From the NCBI GenBank assembly GCA_963210315.1, contig OY723281.1, forward strand, positions 124,001 to 188,000: DNA of 64,000 nt, in the 5' to 3' direction. Under the pieces are notes generated by a model. It had not been told where the DNA came from. It saw only the letters and a program-made list of their open reading frames with translations, and did no database searches. The translations under genes were made by a program, and so were the position numbers. Shown here piece by piece: positions 10,257-21,219 of the stretch. Each line of letters begins with the position of its first letter. The first letter of the stretch is position 1. Origin of the DNA: Rhynchopus euleeides. Taxonomy: Eukaryota > Euglenozoa > Diplonemea > Diplonemida > Diplonemidae.

Positions 10257-11073
10257 CGTGTGAGTGCGAGTGTGTGTGTTTTGGGGGGAAAATGTGTTGC
10301 ACAAGCGGATCTTTTTGTTTGTGCGCACCTGTACGTGTATGGGTGTCCATACGTGCGCTGCCAACAGTCTTTTTTACCGTGACCTGAGCAGGTTATAGCA
10401 AAAAATTTTCGCGAACCGCGATTTTCGTCTTAAAACTTAAAATTATCTTAAAAGTTATCGTGTTCGAAACTTTTCTGTGGCACTGTAATACGTTTAATAC
10501 GCGTATTTTTGAACCCCACGGTGGGATCTTGTAAATTTTACATGTATAACTACAAGTATAATACATGTATTATACATGTATAATACATGCATGTCAACTA
10601 TTATACATGTATAATACATGTATATGCCTGAAATATACATGTAAAATACATGTATATCAAGTAAAAATACATGTATAATACTTGCATGTCAACTATTATA
10701 CATGTATTTTTACTTGATATACATGTATTTTACATGTATATTTCATGCATTTACATGTATTATACATGTATAATACTTGTCATGCAAGTATTATACATGT
10801 AAAATACTTGCATGACAAGTAAAATACCTGCATGCAAGTAAAATACATGTATTTTACTTGCATGCAAGTATTTTACTTGTCATGCAAGTATTATACATGT
10901 ATTTTACTTGTCATGCAAGTATTTTACATGTATAATACTTGCATGACAAGTATTATACATGTAAAATACATGTAAATGCATGAAATATACATGTAAAATA
11001 CATGTATATCAAGTAAAAATGCATGTATAATAGTTGACATGCAAGTATTATACATGTATTTTTACTTGATATA

Positions 11074-11882
11074 CCGTAAACGGAAAAAGGGTGGACCGTA
11101 AAAATGTTCCAAGTTCCCAAAAAAAGGCCAAACGTTCCATCTTTTTTACGGTCCACCATTTATTGGGACTGCATATGGAAAAGACAATGCGATTTTCGCC
11201 CGCGGGCTGGTGGGTTGCGGGGCGCGGACTGCGGCCTCCACGCCGCAGACTCCCGCACGTAGGCCTCCCGACCTCCCAGCTTTGGACCCTCCCTCCACCA
11301 CCGCAACCAACACCAGCAAGAGAAGCAAGTCCTCCCTGCGTGTGGAAAGGGCACGATCACCACCACTCACCTCGAGACTCACCCACCACCACACCTCGAG
11401 AAGTGTAGTACCATGCAAGGAGCGTTCCGGTAGAAGTAAAAGTAGAACCTGATGCACGAGCCCACAAAAGCAGCCACAGTACGGCAGGGCGCGCAGACAG
11501 AAGCTGAGACCACCGGGCTCCCTCCAGATGTAAATTCGTGAATCAGTGCCCGGAAAATTCAGGGAAATCGTACTCCTTTAGTGCAGTACACCCTGCAGTA
11601 ACTGTGGGAGAACAGTTCCCGGACGATGGTGAGCGCACACTCTGTGCTGAGGCCCTGTGGTGTTAATCCTGCAGCTTCAGTCGTACGATTTCCTTGGTTC
11701 CTTCGCGACTTCGTCACGAAGGAACTCGTAAAAAAACCGCCAAGTCCACTATCCCAACCGTAAAATAGGTGGACCGTAAAAATGTTCCAAGTTCCGGAAA
11801 AATCCCATTTGTTCCATCTTTTTTACGGTCCACCTATAGTACGGTTCACCTTTATTACGGTCCACAATATTTCCGTTTACGG
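11074..11882. mobile_element. Nested TA element, type B (~809 bp)
   Basis: The ends are CCGTAAACGGAAA and TTTCCGTTTACGG with TA on each side. Related copies lie at 25648-26455 (inverted) and 27121-27906. The interior includes tggaccgtaaaaatgttcca near both ends, a cgcgacttcgtcacgaagg palindrome and a Pro-rich stretch with no stops in one frame but no recognisable protein. Non-autonomous. Confidence 0.8.
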
Positions 11883-11979
11883 TACATGTATTTTACATGT
11901 ATATTTCAGGCATATACATGTATTATACATGTATAATAGTTGACATGCAAGTATTATACATGTATAATACATGTATATA

Positions 11980-12308
11980 CCGTATACGTAAATATTATGG
12001 AACGTAAATATTATGGAACGGGCCCATTTTTGGCCGGTCCGTTCCATAATATTTACGTTCCATAATATTTACAGGGCCAGTTGGGGACTCGGTGGTGAGG
12101 ACGGCTTGCGTCAGGAATCGCGCGAAAAGTGCACGAGTAGGTCCCGTCAGGGACTCTGTATGCCGTCCGATCACCTGGTCCAAGTCCCCGAGTCGCAGAA
12201 AGCCCTGTAAATATTATGGAACGAAAAAAATCTGGAACGCCAACCACCAGCGTTCCCAAAATATTTACGTTCCATAATATTTACGTTCCAAAATATTTAC
12301 GTATACGG
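11980..12308. mobile_element. Nested TA element, type A (329 bp)
   Basis: The ends are CCGTATACGTAAATATTATG and its inverse, with TA on each side. The sub-terminal repeat tattatggaacgtaaa is doubled. Near-identical copies lie at 25225-25553, 26680-27024, 54723-55051 and 55188-55532. The core (gccagttggggactcggtgg) is highly conserved, so spread was recent. Non-coding. Confidence 0.85.
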
Positions 12309-12354
12309 TACTTGTAGTTATACATGTAAAATTTACAAGATCCCACCGTGCCTG

Positions 12355-12707
12355 CACGGTGGGATCTTGTAAATTTTACATGTATAACTACAAGTATAAT
12401 ACATGTATTATACATGTATAATACTTGCATGTCAACTATTATACATGTATAATACATGTATATGCCTGAAATATACATGTAAAATACATGTATATCAAGT
12501 AAAAATACATGTATAATACTTGCATGTCAACTATTATACATGCATTTTTACTTGATATACATGTATTTTACATGTATATTTCAGGATTTACATGTATTTT
12601 ACATGTATAATACTTGTCATGCAAGTATTATACATGTAAAATACTTGCATGACAAGTAAAATACATGTACCGTATACGTAAATATTATGGAACGTAAATA
12701 TTATGGG
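12355..12707. mobile_element. CACGGTGG element 2, truncated by the assembly gap
   Basis: It starts CACGGTGGGATCTTGTAAAT only 4 bases after element 1 ends, continues through the same TACATGTA array, and enters a type A insertion at 12670 before the N run. The right end is not visible, so it may lie in the gap. Confidence 0.75.
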
Positions 12708-12907
12708 NNNNNNNNNNNNNNNNNNNNNNNNNNNNNNNNNNNNNNNNNNNNNNNNNNNNNNNNNNNNNNNNNNNNNNNNNNNNNNNNNNNNNNNNNNNNN
12801 NNNNNNNNNNNNNNNNNNNNNNNNNNNNNNNNNNNNNNNNNNNNNNNNNNNNNNNNNNNNNNNNNNNNNNNNNNNNNNNNNNNNNNNNNNNNNNNNNNNN
12901 NNNNNNN
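12708..12907. other. Scaffold gap of 200 N
   Basis: An unknown-size gap placeholder inside a palindromic repeat, a typical place for assembly failure. Frames crossing it are meaningless. Confidence 0.99.
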
Positions 12908-13001
12908 GCCGAATCGAACAAACAGCAACACAATACGCAGGCAATGAAATGTGGGGAGCCAGCCGGGGGGGGGGGGGGGAAACGAAACACGCGTCATACC
13001 A

Positions 13002-16000
13002 CACGGTGGACTTCTGCATTGCGTGAGTAACTGTTTTCGCAGTCGGATTCGCAGGAGTACCTTGTTGAAGTATACTTAGGAAAAGCAGGAGTATACTTAG
13101 GAAATGCAGGAGTATACTTAGGAAATGCAGAAGTATACTTAGGAAATGCAGGAGTATACTTAGGAAAATCAGTCGTAATACCACGAATTATAGGGGGACC
13201 CTTTTCGAATTTTTTTTCTGGGTGGGTCCATTTTGCCTGTTTGAGGCCGATTTCGACGGAATTTCTGAGTTTTGAGCCCATTTTGGGCCCTAAAACGCCT
13301 CAAAACGCGTACGTGAATTTCCGTTTTTTTGGCCTTGGTGAATCCTCACCCCAAAGATGCCCCAAAAACATATTTCCCCAAAATCGGGTCCCAGTGGTCG
13401 GGAACTTCTCAGTGTCGACTCCCGCTCCCGAAAAGGGTTACCCTACCCCCGAGGGAGTCCACCGTCTCAGTGTGCGCTCAACGAAAGGTCGTCCGGAACT
13501 GTTCTCCCGCAGTTGCTGGACAGAGTCTACAATACAGCGAAAGGAGTACGATTTTTGATCCCGAATTCAACTATGCGGTTCCAAAAATTAAATACAGTTG
13601 TCCAACAAACATTGGTGGGGTAAAAACTAAGGTGGATTTCAGGATTTCTCAGAGCGAAGGTGGGTTATTACCCCATCAAAGTTTTTACCCCAGGGCAGCA
13701 GAACACAATGCATATTTGGGGTGATCAAAATCGCGTTTTTGACCCACACGCAACCGACACGGAACCTACACGGAACACCCCTTGCAGATTTTTCAGGAAA
13801 TAGGGCGGGTTGTTTTCTAGGGAATATGTTCACTCTTGTGCTGTCATTCTACTGCTTCCAGTGACTCCCGCGCAGCACTGGGTTCCGACCTGATGTCGGA
13901 GCGATCCAGTTCAGCCCGGAAGGAACAGATGTTCACTACCGTGGCCTCCGGCGGCAGGGAGGCACCGTCCCCCTTCCTGTAGTGCTTGTCTACAGGGGAC
14001 ACCGCTAAGTTTCGTCAAAGTTCACACTGTGTCGGTACCTGCTGTTCTGCTGATGCTGAGGAGAGAGTTGCGCTTTGCAAGACAGCCGTCCCCAACCCCC
14101 CGCCCCCTCCCACCACATTTCTGCAAAAATCTGCTTTGTGTTCTGTTGCCCTGGGGTAAAAACTAAGGTGGGTTTTAGGATTTTTTTTACCAGTTACGAG
14201 CGACGAAGCGGAGCGAAGTCGCGAAGTAACGAAGGAAATCGTATGACTGAAGCTTTATAAGGATCACCTTCATGCCACTTCACAGGGGCTTACACAGCCT
14301 TTGACACAGGAGTGTGCGCTCAACGAAAAGTAGCCCGGATCTGCCTTTTTGTAGTTGCTGGGCAGGGTGTTTCTCTTATTATAGCGAAAGGAGTACGATT
14401 TTGGAGCTAAGGTGGGTTTTTACCCCACCAATGTTTGTTGGATGACTGTACATGAAGTTCGGGTCGTTTTGTGGGCGAAATACAAACACTCAAGACATCA
14501 TGGGGCGCTGGTGCGGACCACCCGCATCGACGCCCCATGTATTGCCATCTGAGTTCGCCCAACATGTCAAAGTTGGGCGAACTATAGGATGTCTGGGAAT
14601 GGAATGAGCACTCCCATGTGGCTGCCTGCGCCCTTGTGGAAGTAGAGGAGGTCAGGAATCTGTGGGAAACCAGTACTCCTGCTGGCGCTCGTCGTGTGTG
14701 TGGAGCATCTGTAGACGCCCGGCACCTCAGCCATCTTGCCCCCGCGCAAGCTCTGCCTGGCCGTGGAAGAGGATTGACACTCGGTCTGAATCTGGACTCT
14801 CTCTCGTGATGGCACTGAATAACCGTGCTTCATGCCACTGAGAAAATCGCGAGGTTTCGCCCCCCGAATTCACTCATGTGATCCCAAAAATCAAGCAAAT
14901 GAGGTTTGCCTCCAAATCGGGGTTGTGGGGAGAAAATCGGCCAAATGAGGTTCGGGTCGTCTTTTGTGCGAAATTCAGACAAAACTCAAGTATTCAAACG
15001 CTATACCTACCCCAACCGCAACCCCACCCCCTGCCTTCTGCCCCCCCACCCCTGTGCAAGGTCATGTGCCCCATCCCATCGCGTGTTGCCTTGATTGTTG
15101 CAGATTTTCAAATTGGGAAATTTCAGGTGACCCGATGATAGGGATGTACCCCGAGGGTCTACCTGCAGGGATCCACTTTTTGCTATGCCTGCATTGCTGC
15201 TGTTTGCGCTTCTCGCCTCCACACACCACCCTGGGGGGAGGGACAGAGGGCGGAGGGGGCTACACACTTACACAACCGATCCGGTCAAACAATGCCACGT
15301 CATCCCCATTGGGGTCCTGGACCGCGGCCTCTCTCCCAGCGAATTGGTGTCGTCATCAGGCAGGCTAAGTAGTTGTCTACACAGGACATTGGTTTTAAGG
15401 GGGTCTGAGTTCTGCGGAACTGGCTTCAAGGGACGCCCCCTCGTAATGACTGGGTGGATGGAGCCAAGTAATACCAGGTGGTCGGACACCGGAACTCTCG
15501 GCATTTATTAGTCGCGGGAACTGTGTCCGTGTGGTAGGTGACCCCTTCCGATTCCACTGATTCCACTCTTGAACATGTAGTGTTGAAAGATACTTGGTGT
15601 TCTGATGTTTTACAGGGTACTTGACAAAGGAAAGAGGGTGGTCAGTCTTGTGATCCACCCTGAATCCTTCCTGTGAGCAGCAGATCCACAACACCTCGAC
15701 TTCTTTCAGCGGCTGTATTGATATTGCCTGACACAGCAAACATGATTCAATTGGAGGAACAAGCCTCGTACACCAGCGGCCCAAAAGGTGGATTTCATGT
15801 ATGGTTTTAGGATTTCCCTTACTACTGATGGTGTAGAGACTACAAAGCCTGACCTGATGACGCCGCCATGAACCTGGGAGACACGCCGCGTGAGAAGGGA
15901 CCTCGGTGCGGGGTGGCGTGAAGATCCTGCCTGAGTGCCCTCGTCGGGACCCGCGGTAAACCGTGGCGTTCCCCCCGAGGCAAGTCCAGGACGAAGGTTG

Positions 16001-16459
16001 CAGATAACCGCTGCACCTCTTCGTCCGAAAGGAGCTCACAGGATAGGGGAACTGCCCACACCCCACTCACGACAGCGTATCCGAAAGGTGCACTGCGCGT
16101 GTGGTGGCGGTGTCGGGTCTAGACCCACCTCGTTCCCCCATGCCCGTCAGTTGTTGCCCCTGCAGGGGTGGCTGCTGTCTGGCATGGGGGGCGCCCTCCC
16201 TGCCTTGCAAGGGAAAATGTAGAACGGCATGCTGCCCGTTTCTTCATTTTTCACCTTGCCTGGTGGGGGGGGAACCTCTCACGAGGCAAAAAAGAGGAAC
16301 GGCATGCTGCCCGTTCACTCATTTTTGCCTTGCGTGACTCCTGGAATGCAGAAGTATACTCCTGCATTTCCTAAGTATACTTCTGCATTGCGGAAGTGGT
16401 ACTCCTGCGAATCGGAACTCTTGAAAACAGTTACTCACGCAATGCAGAAGTCCACCGTG
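13002..16459. mobile_element. CACGGTGG element 3 (3.5 kb)
   Basis: The left end CACGGTGGACTTCTGCATTG, followed by cgtgagtaactgttttc, is matched by the inverse at the right. Both ends then carry sub-terminal repeats of agtatacttaggaaatgcag. CA flanks each side (13000-13001 and 16460-16461), a 2-bp target duplication. The interior has no convincing gene. It contains the TA element at 13595-14448, a relic of a gggagtccaccgtc end near 13463, a direct repeat around gttcgggtcgt (14459 and 14949) and a ~97-bp tandem duplication with cggcatgctgcccgtt (16225 and 16300). Confidence 0.8.
13595..14448. mobile_element. Nested TA-flanked CAGT element (854 bp)
   Basis: The left end is CAGTTGTCCAACAAACATTG; the right end read inversely is CAGTCATCCAACAAACATTG. 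TA lies outside both (13593-13594 and 14449-14450). The gtggggtaaaaac stretch after each end extends the inverted repeat to about 34 bp. Tc1/mariner-like termini, no transposase visible. Confidence 0.75.
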
Positions 16460-17410
16460 CAGAATGTCGAGGGTGAGGCGGGAATCGCCTCTCTTGAACG
16501 ATTTTTTGAACGATTTTTGGCCGTGCTCGTAGCATTCCCCGTTGAGGGGGTCGCTATTTCGTGTTCTCCTGGCCGCACGGAGGCATTGCCTTACGTCGCC
16601 TCTTCCTCTTTTCCTTTGGTGGTGTGTTGGTCTGGCACAGAGGGCGGGACCGTGCTGATATGCACAGTGACGACTCTCCCTTTTGTTTTGTGCCCGCCTC
16701 CACCGAGATTCGGCTGATGCCTCTCAGACTGGGGGCGGGCGGTCGCCGACCCTTTTCTGTACGAGGTTTTCCACAGGCTGCACACCTGCCCCGCGGCTGT
16801 GTGGCAGTCTTCGCGGAGTGCAATGCGAAGGTCTGGCCTGACGTGGTGTGACTATTTAGACTCCAGGTGTCTCCACCCTTCCTGGTCTGGGGAGCCTCGG
16901 TACCCAAGCAGTTTTCGGTCATGCCCTGGACCACGGCCGTGCTAGACTCCTGGTGCAGGCACCCGTCATGGTCCGGGGACGGCCCCCCCAGGCAGTTTAA
17001 CGTCTTACCCAGGACCTATCGCCTCTCTTTGAGTCACAAGAGAAGATACACTGCGGTGCCAAATTGACAACATCCTCCTGTTTTGACAATAGGGCGTCTG
17101 TTCGGGACTTCAGGGAATACGAGAGCAGTGAGCGGCGTGGGAGGGGGGAGGCAGGGGGGGGCATGGGCAGTTGCTAAGCCCGTGCCCCCAATCCTGTTCT
17201 GAAACTTCGTAGAATTCTCCTTCAAATCGTGCAACCACGCAGCCCCCTCTCTTGAGCTGCAAGCCCCACTGTTCATTATTGGCGCCGACAGCCCCTCCTG
17301 AAGGAAAAAGACGGCCGGACCTGGGATGATTGAACACTGAAATCATACCACCTACCCCCGCCTCTTGCGCTCCTCCCAGGAAGAAGCACACCCGCCCCCC
17401 CCCCCCCCCC
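16460..17410. other. No gene seen
   Basis: About 950 bp of unique-looking DNA between two elements, with poly-C at 17395-17410. Open frames on either strand (for example 16554-16934 minus) have no recognisable domain. Confidence 0.3.
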
Positions 17411-17412
17411 TA

Positions 17413-18393
17413 GGGCAGTGATAGAAAATACGTAAAAAACGTTCAACGTATTTGAACGTTCAACGTATTTTTAAAAAAATGCGTCGAAGTTGAACGTTTT
17501 TTTGGCTTTTGGGCGTTTTCACCCACTGGGTGCACTCTCCACATGAAACCCCCCCTAGCAGTAGGGGGTGGGCCCCCTGCACACACTAAAGGGGACACCG
17601 GTGGGATGGAGAGTGTCACGCGTGGCGAAAAGGCGGTGAAAACGGGGTTCTGTAGTCCGAGAAGGGGCGGGACCCGGAAAGGGGTGGTTGGTACCCCCTC
17701 TTTTCAGGGTTGACTAACTCCGGAAAAGCGGGGGTACCAACCCCCTCTCGACCTATCTCCCAGTTTTACCCCACTCGACCGGCTGGAGTCCGTCGTGTAG
17801 AGGAAGTGGATGGCCGAACGTGAGCTGGATTTAGACCGTCGTGAGACAGGGTGGTTTTACCCGACTGAGAGAGAACACCTCGAGCCGGCGTATGTCGACA
17901 GCAATATGGGGAACTCCCATTTCAGTCCCTGGTATCTACGTGTCCGAGCGGACAGTGCCGTGATGCTCCCACTGGATGGCTTATGGCTGAACGCCTCTAA
18001 GCCAGAACCCAGTCTAGAGACATACGTGACTTGCCAGAACCCAGTGGGATATCCCGCATGGGAGAACCGTATGGGGTATCCCACCTGCAGGGGTTCACCT
18101 CAACTGCACCAGCCCGCTTCATGGAGCAAAGGACAAGGGATGCTGTCGACTGCATCGCGAAGCAAGTCGCTGTAAAATCGTGCTCCAAGGACGTCTTCCG
18201 CACGGTTGTCGTTGGTGCCACCAACTCGCCCTTGCTCTGCTTGAGGAAAGGTGGGTTTGTGACTGGTGGCCCCTGCAGACGGTAGGCAATGTGAGAAACG
18301 TTCAAATACGCTGAACGTTCAACGTATTTGAACGTTCAACGTATTTTTAAAATCGGGATTCTGAAAAATACGCGTATTTTGCCTTCACTGCCC
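17413..18393. mobile_element. TA-flanked TIR element with GTTCAACGTATT repeats
   Basis: The ends are GGGCAGTGATAGAAAATACG and, inversely, GGGCAGTGAAGGCAAAATAC, with TA at 17411-17412 and 18394-18395. Inside each end lies a cluster of gaacgttcaacgtatt palindromic words. The interior (17520-18290) has a 121-codon plus-strand frame (17810-18175) and overlapping minus frames, none recognised. Non-autonomous on current evidence. Confidence 0.75.
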
Positions 18394-18401
18394 TAGGCAT
18401 A

Positions 18402-19981
18402 CAGTGCAAACGATAATTATTATCGCATATATACCAGATACGATAATTTTCGGAAAATTGTCGCATACGATAATTCATTATCGCATACGATAATCCATTA
18501 TCGTATGATGCGATAATGGATTATCGTATACGACCAGATACGATAATTATTATCGTATGCGATAACATACGATAATCCCATTATCGTATGCGATACCCAC
18601 CTGATTTTGCCCGAAACCAATCACCGAAATCTCCAGTTTACCACCGCCAAACGCCACCAAACCCCGCCAAGGGCCACAATCAGCCACAAAATAGAGATCA
18701 CTACCATTCTCCCAGCCCCAGGAAGGGTAAGATGAGCCTGTGGGGTCCGGTGCTGCAGGCAGGGTACGCGTACTGGTCTGTGTCCGGGCTGCTGTGGTCA
18801 TCGACAAGGCTGTGTGGTCTGTCCGAAGGAGGTGGATGGTGGTCTCCCTCGGGTGGATCGCGTCTCTCCGATCCTGCATGGGCTCAGGTGTCTCCAGATG
18901 ATCATCACCCCTTGCCTTGCTGTCGGTGAGGATGGCGCCCGAGCTCCGCCTTGTAGCGCAGCGGAGTCGTGCAGGTCAGGCAGGCTCCTTGAGGCCTCCG
19001 AGGTGATGTGCGCGCGCCACCCCGTGGTTCCTTGTAGAGTTGCAGACAGGTCCGTGCGCACGGTGGGAGCGTTCGTATCGCCCGTTCCGTGCCAGGTCCT
19101 GAAGAATACCTTTGGTTGAGTATTGCCTCTCTCGGGTTCAAACCCCATTCAAGGTCCTTCGCTATGTCATCACTGGTCGTCAGTCAGAGGGGAAGAACGG
19201 TGTTCCTCACTTTTTCACTGCTCACGGGAGCGAAGGCCAAGTCCAACATAAGTGGTAGCCTTGAAGAGAAATCTCCTGATCTCTCCAAACATTGCACCGA
19301 AGACCACACCTGCCTATCAGGTTCTTCCCCATCAGTCGAACAGTCTTTCTTGTTCATGTTCTGGGCAGGGTGCTCTGTCTCGGTCACCCCGACACCTGCT
19401 TCAACTAGGCTAGCCCAACGTCTTCCCTCAGTGTTCTCACAGGGGTGTCCTCAGTATCTGGGTCCCGACGGCAAGGCAGCGTACCAGTCGGCTTTGCGAA
19501 CCCGCAACAGGCTGTACTGGTGGTTGCATACCGCCGCAAGTATGACCCTGTTGCTGCGTAGTCATGTTTACCATGAAGTGGGGTGGCGACAGGGTGTAAG
19601 TCACGAGGGGAAGGGCATGTGGAACGGCCACTGCCCAATCCCCAGAGTCCTCTCCGCCCCACTGTGCCTGAAACTTCTTCAGACAGACATAGTGATGTGC
19701 ATGTCAAGGCACTATGTGTGTTGTGTCTCTGCCACCCATTTGTGAGGGACATTCTACACTTCTGAGTGAAGCCCCCCGTCACCAATAATTCAAAGAAGCA
19801 AAAATGGCAGCTTCCGGCTCCACTTTTACCACTTTTTCAATGTGTTCTGGGCTGATTTCTGGTTTTCCGAAAATCTCAAAAAATTATCGCACCATTGTCG
19901 TATATTATCGTATACGATAATATACGATAATGGGAATACGATAATAATTATCGTATGCGATAATAATTATCGTTTGCACTG
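18402..19981. mobile_element. TA-flanked CAGTGC element with CGATAAT arrays
   Basis: The ends are CAGTGCAAACGATAATTATT and, inversely, CAGTGCAAACGATAATTATT, an exact match continuing to atcgcata. TA lies at 18400-18401 and 19982-19983. Cgataat/attatcg palindromic words fill about 200 bp at the left and 100 bp at the right. The interior has no recognised gene. Tc1/mariner-like termini. Confidence 0.8.
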
Positions 19982-19989
19982 TATGCTTA

Positions 19990-21137
19990 GGGGGGGTCAA
20001 ATGCCACCCTTTTACGTGGACAAACACGATTTTTCAAAAAACCGGCGCAGAGGCCCCAAAGCCCCCGTAAACCCTCCAAACCCCCCCAGATCGGTCCGGA
20101 AACCCATCGAACCCCACTTTTCCACCATTCCGGGCACCTCAGGTGCCCGAATTGGGGTACCTAAATTTTGTGCCACCGTTTGGTACCGGACAGTGCCACT
20201 GTGTGGGAGGTTGGAAAAGAAAATGCCCCAACACACCACATCTGAGGGTTGCAATGCATGTTGCTTGCCAACCACGTCATCCGGTGGGTGTCAGGCGCTA
20301 TGTAGGTGGCATTAGCCAGGTCTTCGATGAGTTCTGGCTTGTATATGTACCTCCCTGCCACCATGCACCGGGAGGCTGCCTGTAGGTACGGAACAAGTCC
20401 AGATGGTCGTGTGATTCCTGTGCAGCAGTGCTCCACAACCGGGATGTGTTGACAACGACTGTTGCAACACGAGCTGTACATTCCGGGAACACACGAAGTG
20501 CGCTGTCGTGGTACCCATTGTGCCAGAATTGGTAGTTGCTGCGGTCTACTTTGCCTGGCCCAAGAGCACTGGTACTGAACGGTGCAATATGCGTGGCGAG
20601 GTGAATGCAACGGAAGGGCGCAAAGTCAATACAGCTCTCGGATGGCGGGTGGTGGTGCCACTAGTGTGTGACGTTCACTCGAGGATACAACGCATCACAA
20701 TGAATCAGCAACCGTGGACCGAGTACAATACGCTCTCTGTGGCTGGTGTGGGGGACAAAGGCAGTGCCTGTGCCGCAGGCAGGGAGGTACATATACAAGC
20801 CAGAACACATCGAAGACCTGGCTCATGCCACCTACATAGCGCCTGACACCCACCGGATGACGTGGTTGGCAAGCAACATGCATTGCAACCCTCAGATGTG
20901 GTGTGTTGGGGCATTTTCTTTTCCAACCTCCCACACAGTGGCACTGTCCGGTACCAAACGGTGGCACAAAATTTAGGTACCCCAATTCGGGCACCTGAGG
21001 TGCCCGGAATGGTGGAAAAGTGGGGTTCGATGGGTTTCCGGACCGATCTGGGGGGGTTTGGAGGGTTTACGGGGGCTTTGGGGCCTCTGCGCCGGTTTTT
21101 TGAAAAATCGTGTTTGTCACCCCCATTTGACCCCCCC
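19990..21137. mobile_element. Giant fold-back element
   Basis: The left arm (19990-20359) and right arm (20778-21137) are inverted copies of about 360-370 bp with few differences. Examples are cggacagtgccactgtgtgg against its inverse near 20932-20951, and cttgtatatgtacctccctg against its inverse near 20780-20800. TA sits outside each end (19988-19989 and 21138-21139). The 418-bp loop is unique and contains no recognised protein. Frames in the arms mirror each other and are not genes. Confidence 0.85.
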
Positions 21138-21219
21138 TACCCCCCCCCTTGTACCTGTACAGGGGGGGGGGGTACTTTTACCCAATTGGCATTTCCCAGT
21201 AAGTGGTGTCAATAGGCAC

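Larger units (their letters stand above)
8034..10485. mobile_element. TA-flanked TIR element encoding a tyrosine recombinase
   Basis: The left terminus is CAGTGCCGCAGAAAAGTTTC, continuing GAAC. The right terminus, read on the opposite strand, is CAGTGCCACAGAAAAGTTTC, also continuing GAAC. This is a 24-bp inverted repeat with one mismatch. A TA lies immediately outside each end (8032-8033 and 10486-10487). CAGT ends and a TA target duplication are typical of Tc1/mariner elements. The 2452-bp interior has no recognisable DDE transposase; it holds two minus-strand frames, a small basic protein and a tyrosine recombinase. Cryptons, the usual YR-only DNA transposons, lack such inverted ends. Known parallels are ciliate Tec elements and Paramecium relatives, where Tc1-type ends coexist with a YR gene. 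The ends and genes are seen directly; mobilisation by the YR is inference. Confidence 0.75.
10517..12350. mobile_element. CACGGTGG element 1 (non-autonomous, with nested insertions)
   Basis: The left end is CACGGTGGGATCTTGTAAAT and the right end is its reverse complement, ending ATCCCACCGTG. It is flanked by CC on both sides (10515-10516 and 12351-12352), a 2-bp target duplication. The interior is an array of TACATGTA/CTTGCATG palindromic words with two TA-flanked elements inserted (11074-11882 and 11980-12308). No protein of its own is seen. Confidence 0.8.

Noticed and set aside
10525..12600. CRISPR-like or origin-like repeat array
   Set aside because: The words are palindromic and variable in spacing with no unique spacers, and they lie inside transposon ends of a eukaryotic genome.
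13002..13010. Transib/RAG-type recombination signal (CACGGTG heptamer)
   Set aside because: There is no nonamer at 12/23 spacing, and the flank duplication is 2 bp rather than 5 bp, so the resemblance is only in the heptamer.
12588..13184. Frames crossing the N run
   Set aside because: They consist largely of X residues over unknown sequence.
15395..16066. 223-codon minus frame inside CACGGTGG element 3
   Set aside because: No domain, uneven composition and no splice or start context; not distinguishable from chance in GC-rich DNA.
19120..19155. tRNA-like T-arm (gggttcaaacccc)
   Set aside because: A B-box-like word is present, but there is no matching acceptor stem, D-arm or anticodon arm around it.
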